A stretch of 64,000 nt of DNA, from NCBI GenBank assembly GCA_021613335.1, contig JAJTWR010000380.1, positions 1 to 64,000 of the forward strand, in the 5' to 3' direction. Position numbers and translations under genes: made by a program. Positions 25,801 to 36,540 of the stretch are shown in pieces. This DNA comes from Whitmania pigra (lineage: Eukaryota; Annelida; Clitellata; Hirudinida; Haemopidae). Positions within the stretch are counted from its first letter, which is position 1, and the number at the start of each line of letters is the position of its first letter. The notes under the pieces are model-generated. The model ran no database searches. It worked only from the letters and a program-made list of their open reading frames with translations, and was not told the origin of the DNA.

Positions 25801-25982
25801 GCCTATTGAATCTAGATAGGATGTGAGGGCACCTCTTAGATGCCTGCTGATATCCAGTGTCATCATTATTATCATCATTGTCAATATAATTTCTTTCATT
25901 GTCATAAATATCACCATCATTATCATTTTTTTTTCATTTTAATTGTCAGGACCAAAAATTCTTTGATGAAGAAACTAAGTGA
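22875..25982 (+). CDS. KDM7-like PHD + JmjC protein, predicted inactive
   Basis: Exons: ATG at 22875-22877, then 23028-23131, 23230-23315, 23430-23517, 23930-24078, 24211-24358, 24563-24743, 24953-25077, 25181-25309, 25413-25507, 25643-25707 and 25950-25982. All phases agree; the product is 401 residues. Residues 12-56 form a C4HC3 PHD finger. Residues about 165-335 form a KDM7/PHF8-type JmjC domain (YLDFHLDFSGSSIWHYV, then IIGGNFL), with a helical tail after it. In the active family this domain reads TDFHxDF...WYHV...GEK and later GWIHAV. Here His239 and Asp241 of the metal site remain, but the second metal His is Arg312 (GGFVRAV). The 2-oxoglutarate contacts Thr, Tyr and Lys are Leu236, His249 and Glu256. 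The PHD aromatic-cage Trp is also missing. The protein ends soon after JmjC, whereas relatives are about 900-1,100 residues. Intron 2 uses a GC donor. A role as a non-catalytic nuclear protein is inferred. Confidence 0.85.
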
Positions 25983-26460
25983 GCTGTAGTGCAGGAAAAA
26001 TTACTATAAGAATACTTCAAAAATTACGTTATGGTTTGAATGCATTGCATTTCATTTGATTTCAGTGTCGTAATAAATCTGTGAGGTGTATTCTAATGGA
26101 TTGTTTCCCTTCTGGTTGTTTACTGTTGCTCGTGGATGACACGACATTTTTGTGCCTTTTTTCTTGCGGCTCTTTAGTTGCTTTTGTAGCTATGCGTTTG
26201 TTGAAGGTAAAGTTTCTGGATGGTCTGAAAAGCTAAAGCAAGCAGGATTTGCCTGCGACAGCTCTCCTCATATTGAGGTTTTTCCGCCGTCTGTCATTAA
26301 CAACGATCGTCTGAGCTATCCTAGGATTACTCCTAGGAACGTTGCCGATTGGGTCATAGAGAGTTGCTCCCGACTATGCGCAGTGTTGTCCTGGAAGAGT
26401 CTTGATTTATTCCTGTTGAATAGCAAAGAGCACGTTTTTTTAAAAACCATTACTGGATAA
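25983..26460. other. KDM7-like 3' UTR and flank
   Basis: AATAAA at 26072. A 102-codon plus-strand frame at 26152-26460 has no family I recognise; it abuts retrotransposon debris and is probably chance. Confidence 0.4.
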
Positions 26461-26469
26461 AAACTGCTA

Positions 26470-26665
26470 TGTTTGGTTGAGCTGCACTTGTATTTTGTGA
26501 CTCATGGAGGTGGAGAGCTTTCTACCGATTGTCCGGAGGGCTATGTCGTTGGCGTACCAATATAACATATTGATAAACATATTGATCCCATTATCTGGCT
26601 GAGATAAGCCGTCGAGCATCGCGATGAAAAGCAGAGGGCTTAGTAGAGATAGATAATAAATAGGG
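26470..26665 (-). pseudogene. reverse transcriptase fragment of a non-LTR element
   Basis: The minus strand reads LLSPLLFIAMLDGLSQ and then YWYANDIALRTIG. This matches the RT palm order: an SPLLF motif followed by the YADD box. The catalytic box is YAND here. Only this short piece of palm remains. Confidence 0.6.
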
Positions 26666-26689
26666 CTGCGAACAATTACATTTTTCTTG

Positions 26690-28240
26690 ATCGATTAATA
26701 GATTCAATTCGATTAATAATAACGCACGTGTATTTCAACTACAGAGCGTTTGCATTTATTCGAAGCAAACATCATTGCATTTTGTTGGTGATATACCCCG
26801 TAGAACTGAAAAGTCTTTCGCACGGAACAGCTGTTGCTGGTACACAAAAAATTGTCTGCACAAAACTGCATAGGAGAAAAAAACTATGGTTATTAAGTTT
26901 CCACTACGTGAGAGGATCCTCTGCTTCTGGAATGAGAGTTTCTTTATGGTACCGCATCAGCTCTGACTTTTCATTATGATCATCCGATTCGTCAGCTGAG
27001 GAATGCGATTCAGAATCACTCATCAACAGAGTAAGTTTTTGTCTCTTCGGCACAAGTGATCGTATTTCTATGTTTTTTCTTCCGCTGGATGCCCTGCTCT
27101 GAATGCATTTGACAATGCTATCCATACTGCTTCTCGTTTTGCTATTCTTAGAAAAGGGAGTTTCTTGTACCATGGATCTAAGGCCACAGCCAATTACAAT
27201 GTTGGAAAAGCACCAATGATTTCAATTCTGTCCGAGAAGTCTTTGAATGTTAAAGTTTTGAAACGCGCAATGTAACCTGGATCAACATCCTTCATTTTTA
27301 GAAATCTGCGCAAAAAGGCCTCTAATGAAAGAACAGCAGAACAGGTCGCACCTTGTTATAACATATTCTGCAGCCTCTGCAAGTGAGCTTAACACTGACG
27401 TGTATTTGGCCATGTTGTCCCAAACTCTGTCAGTTTAGGCCCGCTGTAGTTTTTTGGATGTAATATTTTTCGATGGCATCTTTGATTTCCAACAACCTGG
27501 CCAACATTGTGTAGGTGCTATTCTAACGAGTTGCCACATCCTGCCGTAATTTGTGGAAAATGACATAACTGGCAGATGGACACTGGAATGTCTTCTCTTC
27601 AGTTCAGATGAGTTGACCGAACTGTGCTTGAAATGCCCAACTAAGTGTCGACATTTTGCCAAAAGAGGTGATGAGTTGGCTGCCTTCAAACCTGCCAATA
27701 TGCTAAGTTGAAGACAGTGTGCGATACATGGTGGCCATAATCAGTTCACACGATTGCAGCAACAATGTGGCGTACATTGTCTGTGACGACATATCGACAG
27801 CATATCTTATCGGTTCCACGTTACAACAAACTCCTCGAAGAAACTGGCAGCACTGGCAGCACTTGCAGCAGTGTGTCGTTCATCACCAAGTAAACAACCT
27901 TATGCTACTGATTTCAGTTTCCAATCGGAACTAATCCAATGTCCCGTTACAGTAAGATTCGTTGTTGTTTGAAGTCAAAAAATCAGTAGCGAGGGCAATG
28001 CTTTGACTAAACTCCACAACTTTTGTATGCTCTGCCAATTTCTCTTTGTATACCTCAGCAACCACATTGTCGATTGTATGTCGACTGGGCAAGTTGTGGG
28101 TATGGTTTTAAAGAGCTGACCGCAGCATTGTTCAAAGTCCATCATCTTCCACAATTAAAGTAGGACGTACTGAACTGGCGATCCAGTTAGGGCTAAAGCG
28201 ATTTCGAAATTTGATATTTTTTCGCATTTTTCGATCGACA
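26690..28240 (-). pseudogene. decayed hAT transposase, ZBED-like
   Basis: Reading down the minus strand the pieces come in the order of a hAT transposase. Near 28080 is LPSRHTIDNVV. Near 27990 is ALATDFLTSNNNESYCNGTL, which corresponds to the TTDxWTS box. At 27600-27660 is a piece reading LVGHFKHSSVNSSELKRR. At 26700-26960 is ELMRYHKETLIPEAEDPLTW followed by a damaged dimerisation motif. Several stops and frame changes separate them, so it is inactive. I see no terminal inverted repeats or target duplication. Confidence 0.65.
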
Positions 28241-28349
28241 TGTCGCTTATGGTTTGAGTGGATTATTTTGCGGTTATGTGCGATATATTACCATAAAAAA
28301 GCTTCTTGGTGGATTACTAATTGCTGAATATTCTAGAGAAACAAATATT

Positions 28350-30250
28350 TTTCAAGTTTGACTCCGGGCTTGCTAGTTATTTGTACAAAACTCCCCACGG
28401 TAAGCGTACCTATATTTTCGCTCGGCAATGGCTAGAAAAACCAATGAACAAGAGGAGTATTCTGAGCCGACGTTGGATGATAGAACAATAGACGGTGTCG
28501 CTGACCGTCTCAAAGGAAAACTTATACCAATGTTTTCCCAGAAAATAAGTGAAGAGGTGGAGAGATGCATGTCGAAATTCATCACAGAGGCGTTCAAGAA
28601 AGATCCAGTCGGTGCTGGAGAAAATGGGATTCATTTCTGATTTTATATCTAAAACGTTAAATCGACTCGACACTGTGAGTGGCAAATTGATGCAAATCTA
28701 AGCTTGGTCTGGAGATAACAAAAGCCAACATTGCTGCTGGATACAGAATTCCTGGCCCTAGAGGCGATCCTCAACCTATTTTGGTCAGCTTCACTACCAG
28801 GATCATTAGAAACAAAGTGTCCAGTTCAAGAAAGTAACTGCGTGTTGGCGGTCCTAAAGTGTACGTCAACGAACATCTGACCAAAATCAATTCAGATATC
28901 TTCTCAACTGGAAGGAAATTGTTCAAAAAGAAAAAAATATCATAAATTTGGACAAAAAATGGATATGTCTTTGCGAAACTAAGAAAATCTGAGAAGCCAA
29001 CCAAAATCTCAACTTCGGAAGAGTTGAGTAAATTCCGTTAAACGAAGACAATTTGCAAACTGAAGAATAGAAGAAGTCAATGAATGCAAATAAGAAAAAC
29101 CATGGTTTTACATATTCTCAACCAAACTATGGCTCGTCAGATTCCGTATTGATGGATTCAGGTTACTTTTGCTCAGGAGACAAACTTGATTGATCCAAAT
29201 ATTGACCCTGATATCAATTTACTCTTCTACTACCTAAATAACTAAACAATAAAACATGTCACCACAGAGGAGCTGAGCAATATCATATCTATAACATCTA
29301 AGAAACATTTATCTCTCCTCCATATAAATTGCAGAAACCTTCGAAACAAGATTGCTGATCACTCAATGATTATGCATCACACCAATGCAAAAATAATTGG
29401 ATTAACTGAGACATGGCTCGAGGAAAACAACTGTGATATCCTACTGCCTGGCTACGACTTCGTCCACAAAAACCGTGTAGGAAGAAAGGGAGTTGGTATT
29501 GGTCTTTTTATAAATAGGATGTCGATTACTCCGTTAATGAAGATGTCACATTAAATATCAGCATGTTTAAGTTTTCTCTGATAAAAATAAAGTTCAATGG
29601 ACTTAACGACATCGTTGTCGGAGTCATACACCGACCTCCAAATACAAGTGTCACCATTTTCAAAGATGAACTCAACTGATTCATCCAGCATTTAACCAGG
29701 CCAAATAGAAATATTTTTAATGGGTGACTATAATATCAACATAGCCAATAAATCGAGTCCTTGTATTTCAGAGTTTCTAAACATTATGGCTTTTCAATTT
29801 CTTCTTCAATAAATAATATCTTTACAAACTACCCTCTGACAAAATGTGTTGCTAAAATTTTTATCGACGGCATATCAGACCATTTTCTAATTTTTCTCTC
29901 AACAGACTTCTCACATCTCACTATAATACAACAACCTCGCGTCAAAAGACGGACGGACAGGGAGCACGAATTTGGGAGGTCGCTGTCTGCTCAGGAAATT
30001 TTTTGCTTGCCACAAAGAAAGCAGCTCAAATAGATACTCAAGAATTTTGGCCAAGTACTTGGGATTTTACAATGCTTACTTCCCGGTTTTCCATTTGCAC
30101 AATAATCGAAAAATAAAAATGAATGGATGATATCAGAGCTTTTACAGCTTTGTAGAAAAAAAAACATTTTGTACAGAATTTTTTTAAAAGATACAACCGC
30201 AAAACATAGAGACAAATTCATTAAATTAAGAAATCAATTTAAAAGATAAA
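28350..30250 (+). pseudogene. LINE remnant: ORF1 and ORF2 endonuclease
   Basis: A frame at 28428-28640 (MARKTNEQEEYSEPTLDD onward) and the following broken frames (PILVSFTTRIIRNKV, VYVNEHLTKINSDIF) resemble LINE ORF1 proteins, including their C-terminal domain. From about 29320 the plus strand reads a divalent-metal endonuclease of the APE type: INCRNLRNKIADHS, then KIIGLTETWLEENN, GVGIGLFINR, VIHRPPNTS, MGDYNINI, and FIDGISDHFLIF for the terminal SDHxL box. Stops and frameshifts interrupt it, and the RT half is missing. The order and style fit a CR1/Jockey-type element. Confidence 0.7.
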
Positions 30251-32438
30251 AAGTTGAATCTATAAAAAAATACAAATCCGATAAGTTCACCCATTGCCAG
30301 AGCAGTTTGAAAGCAACTTGGAAGCTAAATCGTCTAAATCTGCTTTAATCCGCTCTCGATGATTGACTCTTTTTGAAGGTAATAGCCGATCTTAATTTCA
30401 TTACGTCTGCTGAGATTTCATCAAGCACCTGGAGACTTAGAGAAACTATTTACATGTTCCACGTTTGCCTGCTTTTGAGAGGCTCTCTTAGCTTGTCAGA
30501 AAATTCTTTATATTTCAAATCATGCTGAAAACCTTGCTAGAGACATGCTTTTTCTATTTTAATATTAAAATCTTGCGAGCTTTTGTGATGTTTGAGATCG
30601 TCATTAATTGATTAATGTTTTTATATTTCGTGAAAATATTGTTTAGACTTAATTCTGTAAGAAGATTATCCCTTCGATGTATGTTTTGAAATCATGAAAA
30701 TGTTGCTTAACTGCAGTGTGGAAACACTGTTTAGTTAACAATGATGAGACTTTAAACAGGTTTTAGAGTCACAAATTCGTTGGAAAAAGCCTTCTGAGAC
30801 AGGCAGCATTATTCTGTCGGTGGAATAAATCTTCCCTTCCTTGTCGACTTAGTGACAAAATGTTCATTCGTTTAATTCATTGGAATTATATATTTGAATT
30901 TCAGTTGAATTTGGATCGTTATTTTTTACCCCTTCTTCACTTTTCCACTGGATATAAATTTATTTATGTTTTTTATTTTTATATGTTTATATGTTAAAAA
31001 TATGTTTATTTTTTTTGTCTTTTTAATGGTTTTAGGTCATCCAGATAATTTGTCAGAGTAGATTTCGTGTTTTAGTAGAGTTAACCTAGCAACCTTTAAT
31101 GCAATTTCTCGCTAGCTTTCTCCTTTCGTCGAGTTGAGGTATTTTACACTTTAGTCCCCTGAATCCAATGTTCGCTCTAACCTGCTTCATTATATTTTTG
31201 AGTTGTTTGCGATTCTACTTTTTTCATTCGAGGTGTCGCACGTTGGGCACGCCGGGTTGCTACGATTTTGACCAATGGATTCACGTTTATTGCCAGATTT
31301 TTCTATGCTTATTGAGAATAAAACTATATATCTCAAGCTGTGTTTTTTCTTGGAAGCGGAATATGAATTTGCAATTTCATTGTGTCTTTAATGATGAATT
31401 TTGTGATCAGATTGGAGCATCATGTCAGCTGTGAAGTCAACTATAAAATACACAGAAAGCCTCTTTGATTCATTGCAGAGAAGCAGTGATTCTCTTGCAA
31501 TTTAGAAACTGTTTCACGTACTTAAAAAACCTTTTAAGGATGTTATCTCAAAATGTGGCCATCGAAGTATTCGTCGTCAAATAATAATAATATAATTCTC
31601 ACGAATATTCGTAGTCAAGTAATAATAATATAATTCTCACAAATATTCTCGTCATGATAAAATCACGTCTCTCGTGAATAGTGAAGGGGCATATGGTGGA
31701 CAGAACGGCTTGTGTGACTAATGTAAAAGGTCACAATGAGGTAATTGGACAGACGACGCTCGGAATCCAATTATATGACTTGTTTGCATTTACTCTTCAA
31801 AAGTATTAGCTGTCTTATTGTTTACGTTGTGGGCGTCGACTGCGAATTTATTATTCCTGGCGAAGATGGCGAAAGAACTGTCATGCTATCTAAAGAAGCT
31901 AATCAAGTTTATCTGTTTTTGCGAGAAAGAAAAATAGTTTAGTTGTGTCTCTAACAACTGATACAACACGAGAGTAGATACTCCATTTTCTCATGCAGCA
32001 TTGCACGAAAATTCTCATATGGCGTCTGAAGCGAATGAATGTGTATCGCAATAAATCAAAGCCACGCCCTGCTACTAGTAAAATACTCAGAAAAAACAGA
32101 GGCTAGGTCACTAAGTCCCGTCGGTTTGCAAATAATCAGTCTCAGGGAAGGAATCGGTGACATTCGTGTGCGGTACTTTGGTATGCGAGAGTAGCCAATA
32201 AAATCAGAACTGGAGAGGGAGCCTACGGTTTGCTTAAACTCGCTGATTTTTCGGCTGGAATAAAAATGAGCAGCCAACTCACCCTTCTATGTAAACAATT
32301 GACCGACCATATTTTGAAAGCCTTCATTTAAGTTTAATAATAAACCACCTTGAACAATAAGATGTGGCAAAGCAAAATAATTTATTTGCATTAATTATGG
32401 ATCTATAAACAAGGGCTAGTGTTTGATTTATATCTACA
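30251..32438. other. spacer without recognised genes
   Basis: AT-rich. At about 31570-31655 a 40-base segment (AATAATAATATAATTCTCAC) is repeated in tandem twice. Frames at 31168-31434, 31745-31942 and 32056-32277 show no domains. Confidence 0.4.
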
Positions 32439-33599
32439 TCACTTTTGAGCCAAAGCTGCTCTAACTTGAGAAAGAATTCTATTTTTCCAGGTCTGATAGT
32501 CCTCCTCTTCTTCTTTATTTGCCAGCTTTCCAACATTTCGAGACTCAACTTCAAGAGCCTCTTTAAGGATAACAAAGATTTAATAAACTGGTTTCAGTGA
32601 ACAGTCTCAGAGATTGCAAAACATAATCAAGTACATTTACCAGAGACTTGTTCTGTAGAATCAGCAAGATTTCTTGATATTTCTACTTCATTTGTACTTG
32701 GATTTTCTGCATACAGTTTAATGCTTGTGTAAATACTTACAAAAATAAATATTTTAGATCAGTATTTAAGAGAAAATTGAGCACGTTTTGTGTCAATGAC
32801 TTCTGCTGCAATCTTTTCAAATTGCAAAACCAACTGAAGCCACGATCTTGGCATTGTCAATTTTAAGCTTTAACCTCCTTCAAATGCAAAAAATTGAATA
32901 CAAAAGTTTCTATGTCTTATTATTACTTCAATAAATCAATAGTTCTTGTAACAGCATACTGCTGCAAGCTGCACATAAAAAAACAGCATTGAAAAGCTCA
33001 GCATTGAAGTCTGCAAGGTCCAGATTGCCTTGGGTTGATTGGTACCTGGAATTCACAATATTAAAAAAAAAGTATAATAAACCAAATAAAACAAAAATAA
33101 GTGTTTGTAACTTCGCTAACCTCGAAAGGATTCGTTCTGCCAATTTCTGTGCCTCGGAACATCCGAACTGAATTGACAAATTTGAGATGGAGGTGTCTTG
33201 CTTCATGTCCAACATTTGTTGAACCATATTGAAGGCTGCCAAATACATCTTTTTTGTTAAGGTGCTCAGTCGAATTGCAGCATTCTGTTTGGAAAAGTGC
33301 CCATATACTTGTGTTTAAAATAAACTAAAATTCTAATTTATTTACTCTATCAACACGTTGGGAATTGTGAACTGCAGCCAATTTCAAGCACATCACTGCT
33401 ATGGAGATACTGGAAACGTTCAGAGATGACAAAGGGCTGCTTTTCCACTATTCTCGCCAGTTCTGTTGGTTTTATAAGCGAAATCAATAAAAATTAGGAT
33501 TTTGGCAAATGAGCCACGTTAAATTATTCAGAAATACTTTATGATTGAGTCCGAATTGACTCCCAAATTGGGGGCCAAAGCAAGCACCGAAGCCTCCAT
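32439..33599 (-). pseudogene. orc6: ORC6-like gene with a disrupted reading frame
   Basis: Origin recognition complex subunit 6 helps load MCM helicase and has two TFIIB-like folds. Minus-strand exons: 33538-33599 (MEASVLALAPNLGVNSDSII), 33346-33436 (SISIAVMCLKLAA), 33121-33284 (KKMYLAAFNMVQQML...SIQFGCSEAQKLAERIL), 32960-33045 (LDLADFNAELFNAVFLCAAC), about 32765-32875, and 32439-32560 (ending DYQTWKNRILSQ...LAQK). The match to ORC6 is clear in the second TFIIB-like repeat and in the C-terminal Tyr/Trp motif that binds ORC3 in animals. The fifth exon begins LKIDNAKIVASVG but then hits a TGA near 32818 unless the frame changes, and its 5' junction does not match the phase of exon 4. Either this is a decaying copy, or an assembly error or missed splice lies there. 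The first exon is shorter than in other animals. Confidence 0.65.
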
Positions 33600-33867
33600 C
33601 TCCCGCTCAAATTTACTTCGTAATTTTGTTTACAAATACGACAAACTTCGAGGGATATTAATAAAAGACAATTTGTTTAATAGAATTAATTCATGTTAAA
33701 CTGGTATTTGGTAAAATAAATTTGGTTAGAAATGGATAAAAATGAGGAAGATTTAATGAGCACTTAAAACTTTAAATGAACATAGATTTTTTTTTTGACT
33801 TAAGCATCAGCTCACCTGTAGTATTTTTTATCGTATAAAAAAAGCCCTTAACAAAATTATTGCTTTA

Positions 33868-34020
33868 GAATTGGCTATGTTTGACGATGCACTTGCTTTG
33901 CAACAACAAATGGAGTTCAGTCGTCTGAGGATAATATTTTGCAAAACTGGTATTTATATACATCCGGGAGCTACAAGTGAGGACATGACTAAATTTTTTA
34001 AAAATTATTTTTACTATTAC
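33868..34020 (+). other. possible coding exon, divergent from the ORC6-like gene
   Basis: After an acceptor-like TTGCTTTAG the plus strand reads MFDDALALQQQMEFSRLRII and then FCKTGIYIHPGATSEDM. The pattern IIxxKxGxYxHP resembles the N-terminal strand of TBC1D15/16-type RabGAPs, but I found no continuing exons. Residues after about 33990 become low complexity. Confidence 0.25.
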
Positions 34021-34597
34021 CAGTTCTACAACAAAACACATGTTACGTGTTACTTTTATATCTATGCCATTGCCTTATCTTACGCAACTAAACAAGCATT
34101 AATAATTGAAAAAAATACAATATCAATACAAAACTTGCTGGATTGGATGATTGCGCAACACCCTCCCAAAAAACGCAGCAGGAAAAGCGAGCAGTCATGG
34201 AATTGCACGAAATTGGAACGAGGCACGAGCGAGTAATCGTCGAGTAAATTGGAGAGATTAGAAAATTGTTCCGTAATCAGCTGGAGAGTTGCAACACTTC
34301 CCTGTTTTAACAACGCGCCGAGAGAGCAGACGCTTTGTGACGTATGCCACGCGGTTATGGCGGGTACAAGAGCAGATGTTATTCACCGTTCCAAAATAAA
34401 TCGTCTGCAAATAAGCGACTTGCGATGCAACGTAAACACTGCTGCGTAATTAATCACGTGGCAAAAAGCCGATTCACACTTCGGCACTCATCGTCTTCCC
34501 CCAAATTGAGGAACAAACACTTCAAAAGGGCCTTTGTTTATTCTTGCGCGATAATTGAACGCTACCCATGACGGGGGTCAAAGCTTGTGCCACGAAC

Positions 34598-34709
34598 CTG
34601 CCTCCAAGGTGGTGATCTTTATCGGGGTAGGCCTGCTCACCCCGTCATCGCAGTGAAGCTCCACTTGTATCAGGTACTCCGTGAACGGCCTCAAGTCTTT
34701 AAAGGTTAC
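34598..34709 (-). other. isolated fibronectin type III exon fragment
   Basis: Between an acceptor-like TTTCAG and a donor-like GTTCGT the minus strand reads VTFKDLRPFTEYLIQVELHC and continues to PIKITTLEA. This is the E-G strand half of an FN3 domain (LxPxTxYxxxV motif). It faces away from the plus-strand FN3-rich phosphatase at 36.5-45 kb. No partner exons were found nearby on this strand. Confidence 0.5.
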
Positions 34710-34719
34710 CTGAAAGTGA

Positions 34720-36540
34720 AGTGGAAGACATTTTATACAAACAAATGTTTTCGATGTAAGTTTTGTGTGTTCTCTTCGTTTTTTAATTATATTTCGATCG
34801 CAGCTACTGCTTGAGGACTTGAAAATACGTGATTGAGATCATGTATTCCCACAGGTTTGAACAAGATCCACACGCTCTATTTGGCCAAGTTGTGAACGCG
34901 CGGTTATATTAGTTATTGATTGTCCTTAGTTTTTGTACTTTGTTGTATATATGCACTTAATAAGAGTTTGTCTCGTAATATTAATTGCTTTCATTTGAAT
35001 TTCAATGGCTTCTTTCCACAAACTTGATCGCATCCTCACCTGAATTGCAGCAATTCGGCAGTTGCTAATTAGTCACCGCTTCCCAGTCGATTATCCAAAC
35101 AGAGAAGCTGGCATTGATAAAAATGACTTGTAACCTTTATCCTAGCAAGATGCGAGCTTTCCAATGCAAGGTTGAGTACAATCAATCTTTTACAACTTTT
35201 TTTCATTCTTTCTTGTCAGTTTGTGTTTCGTGTACATCAATTTCCATTGTCTGCTTGAAGCTAAGGAATGTAACTTTGTTCATTATTCTAGGCATCCTCA
35301 TTTTTAAGAACACAGATGCTTAGTTTCCACGAACGAACCCTCGTGCAGAAAAATAACAAGAGCGACAAGGCAACAAAAAACCTTTCACGGTGGGAGTTTG
35401 AAATCATCACCAACAACAACAACAAAGTCTCTCACGATAATGCAATTGTCTCTTCATGCTAGTGTGTATAACTCCACAGAAATAGAAGTGATGGTAAATC
35501 AAACCTTTCCTGCTAGGGAACAACACAAATCAAATCTGTAATGGTCCGTTTCGTCTAAAATGGTGTGGGCGTCCTACACCACCTTACCCTAGCGTCTCAC
35601 ATCAGAATACAGAGTTTATACACCCTACGTGAAATGGACTGTTCGTTCGGCAGTATATAAAAGTATTTTACAGTATGTAAAACTATGGGGCTATTAGGAC
35701 ATTATGCTCTGTCGCCTACGGTAAACGAAGAGACGTGCACAAATTGACATGATCGGACCAGCCGGGCCCCTTACAGATGCGGACCCCCTGGCAGTGACCC
35801 CACCTGCCCCCCTCTCGGCGTCACTGCCGACGAGACAAGCGGTCTCCAACGATGTTACGCTGAACAAATACTCAACTTGAAGAGCTAACCTGGGCCCGTG
35901 TCATCAACAAGACAAAATGGCCGACCATTCAAGACCTAGCCCATGTGAGCGCCTCATTGTTATAGCGGCAAATCAAAAAAAGATGAACTGGGTGGTACGG
36001 AGTGGATTCACCGGGTGGTTAATGTTGTTTTATGCCACCGCGTTGTGCTAATGGAGATAATGGAGAAATAGATGAATTTAAACCCATATGGGAGAGAACG
36101 AGAAGGCGATGAAAGTTTAAATGTTCGGTGGGAGATAATACATCTAACGTCTGAAACGATGTTAGGTGCGCATGAGTTTGTGTTAATGTCGACAGAAAAT
36201 GGACCAACGTCGATGACCAATGACATGAGGGAAATTGTGTCAGATCTCAGAAGCCCGGAAGCATTTATAAATGTCCCTCTCCGAACTATAGGGGAAAGTA
36301 ATAGCTCCGCTATACCGCATTAATGACGATGCTATTAGTTTTTCTCTTTAAAGATTTTGTAATTGCCAGATGATACCAGGAATCATCCGGGTATGCACAA
36401 AATTTGTTGCATGCGTTTAGTTAATTACTATTCTAAGCATACTATAAGCAGCTAAGTAAGAAATTATGAGTCATATGTCTAGAAGTAATGTTATGATGTA
36501 ATAAATTACAACAAGAGTTGGTTCATGATGAGGTCGATGT
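34720..36540. other. spacer with a dispersed repeat at 35580-35840
   Basis: The segment 35580-35840 recurs at 46205-46440 and is listed separately. The rest shows no recognisable gene; an 83-codon frame at 36072-36323 has no domain. Confidence 0.4.
35580..35840 (+). repeat. dispersed repeat, copy also at 46205-46440
   Basis: Shared runs include ACCTTACCCTAGCGTCTCAC, TACACCCTACGTGAAATGGA and GGGCTATTAGGACATT. The copies differ by substitutions and small indels. Family unknown; no coding content was seen. Confidence 0.85.

Noticed and set aside
26152..26460. 102-codon frame after the KDM7-like gene
   Set aside because: Starts in the 3' flank beyond the polyadenylation signal and runs into RT debris; likely chance or part of a dead element.
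28410..28685. Minus-strand frames of 74-91 codons
   Set aside because: Antisense of the LINE ORF1 frame.
31168..31434. 88-codon Cys/Phe-rich frame resembling a membrane protein
   Set aside because: No homology, no splice partners, and composition is that of T-rich spacer.
36072..36323. 83-codon frame on the plus strand
   Set aside because: No domain; lies between a dispersed repeat and the pseudogene; no start or splice support.
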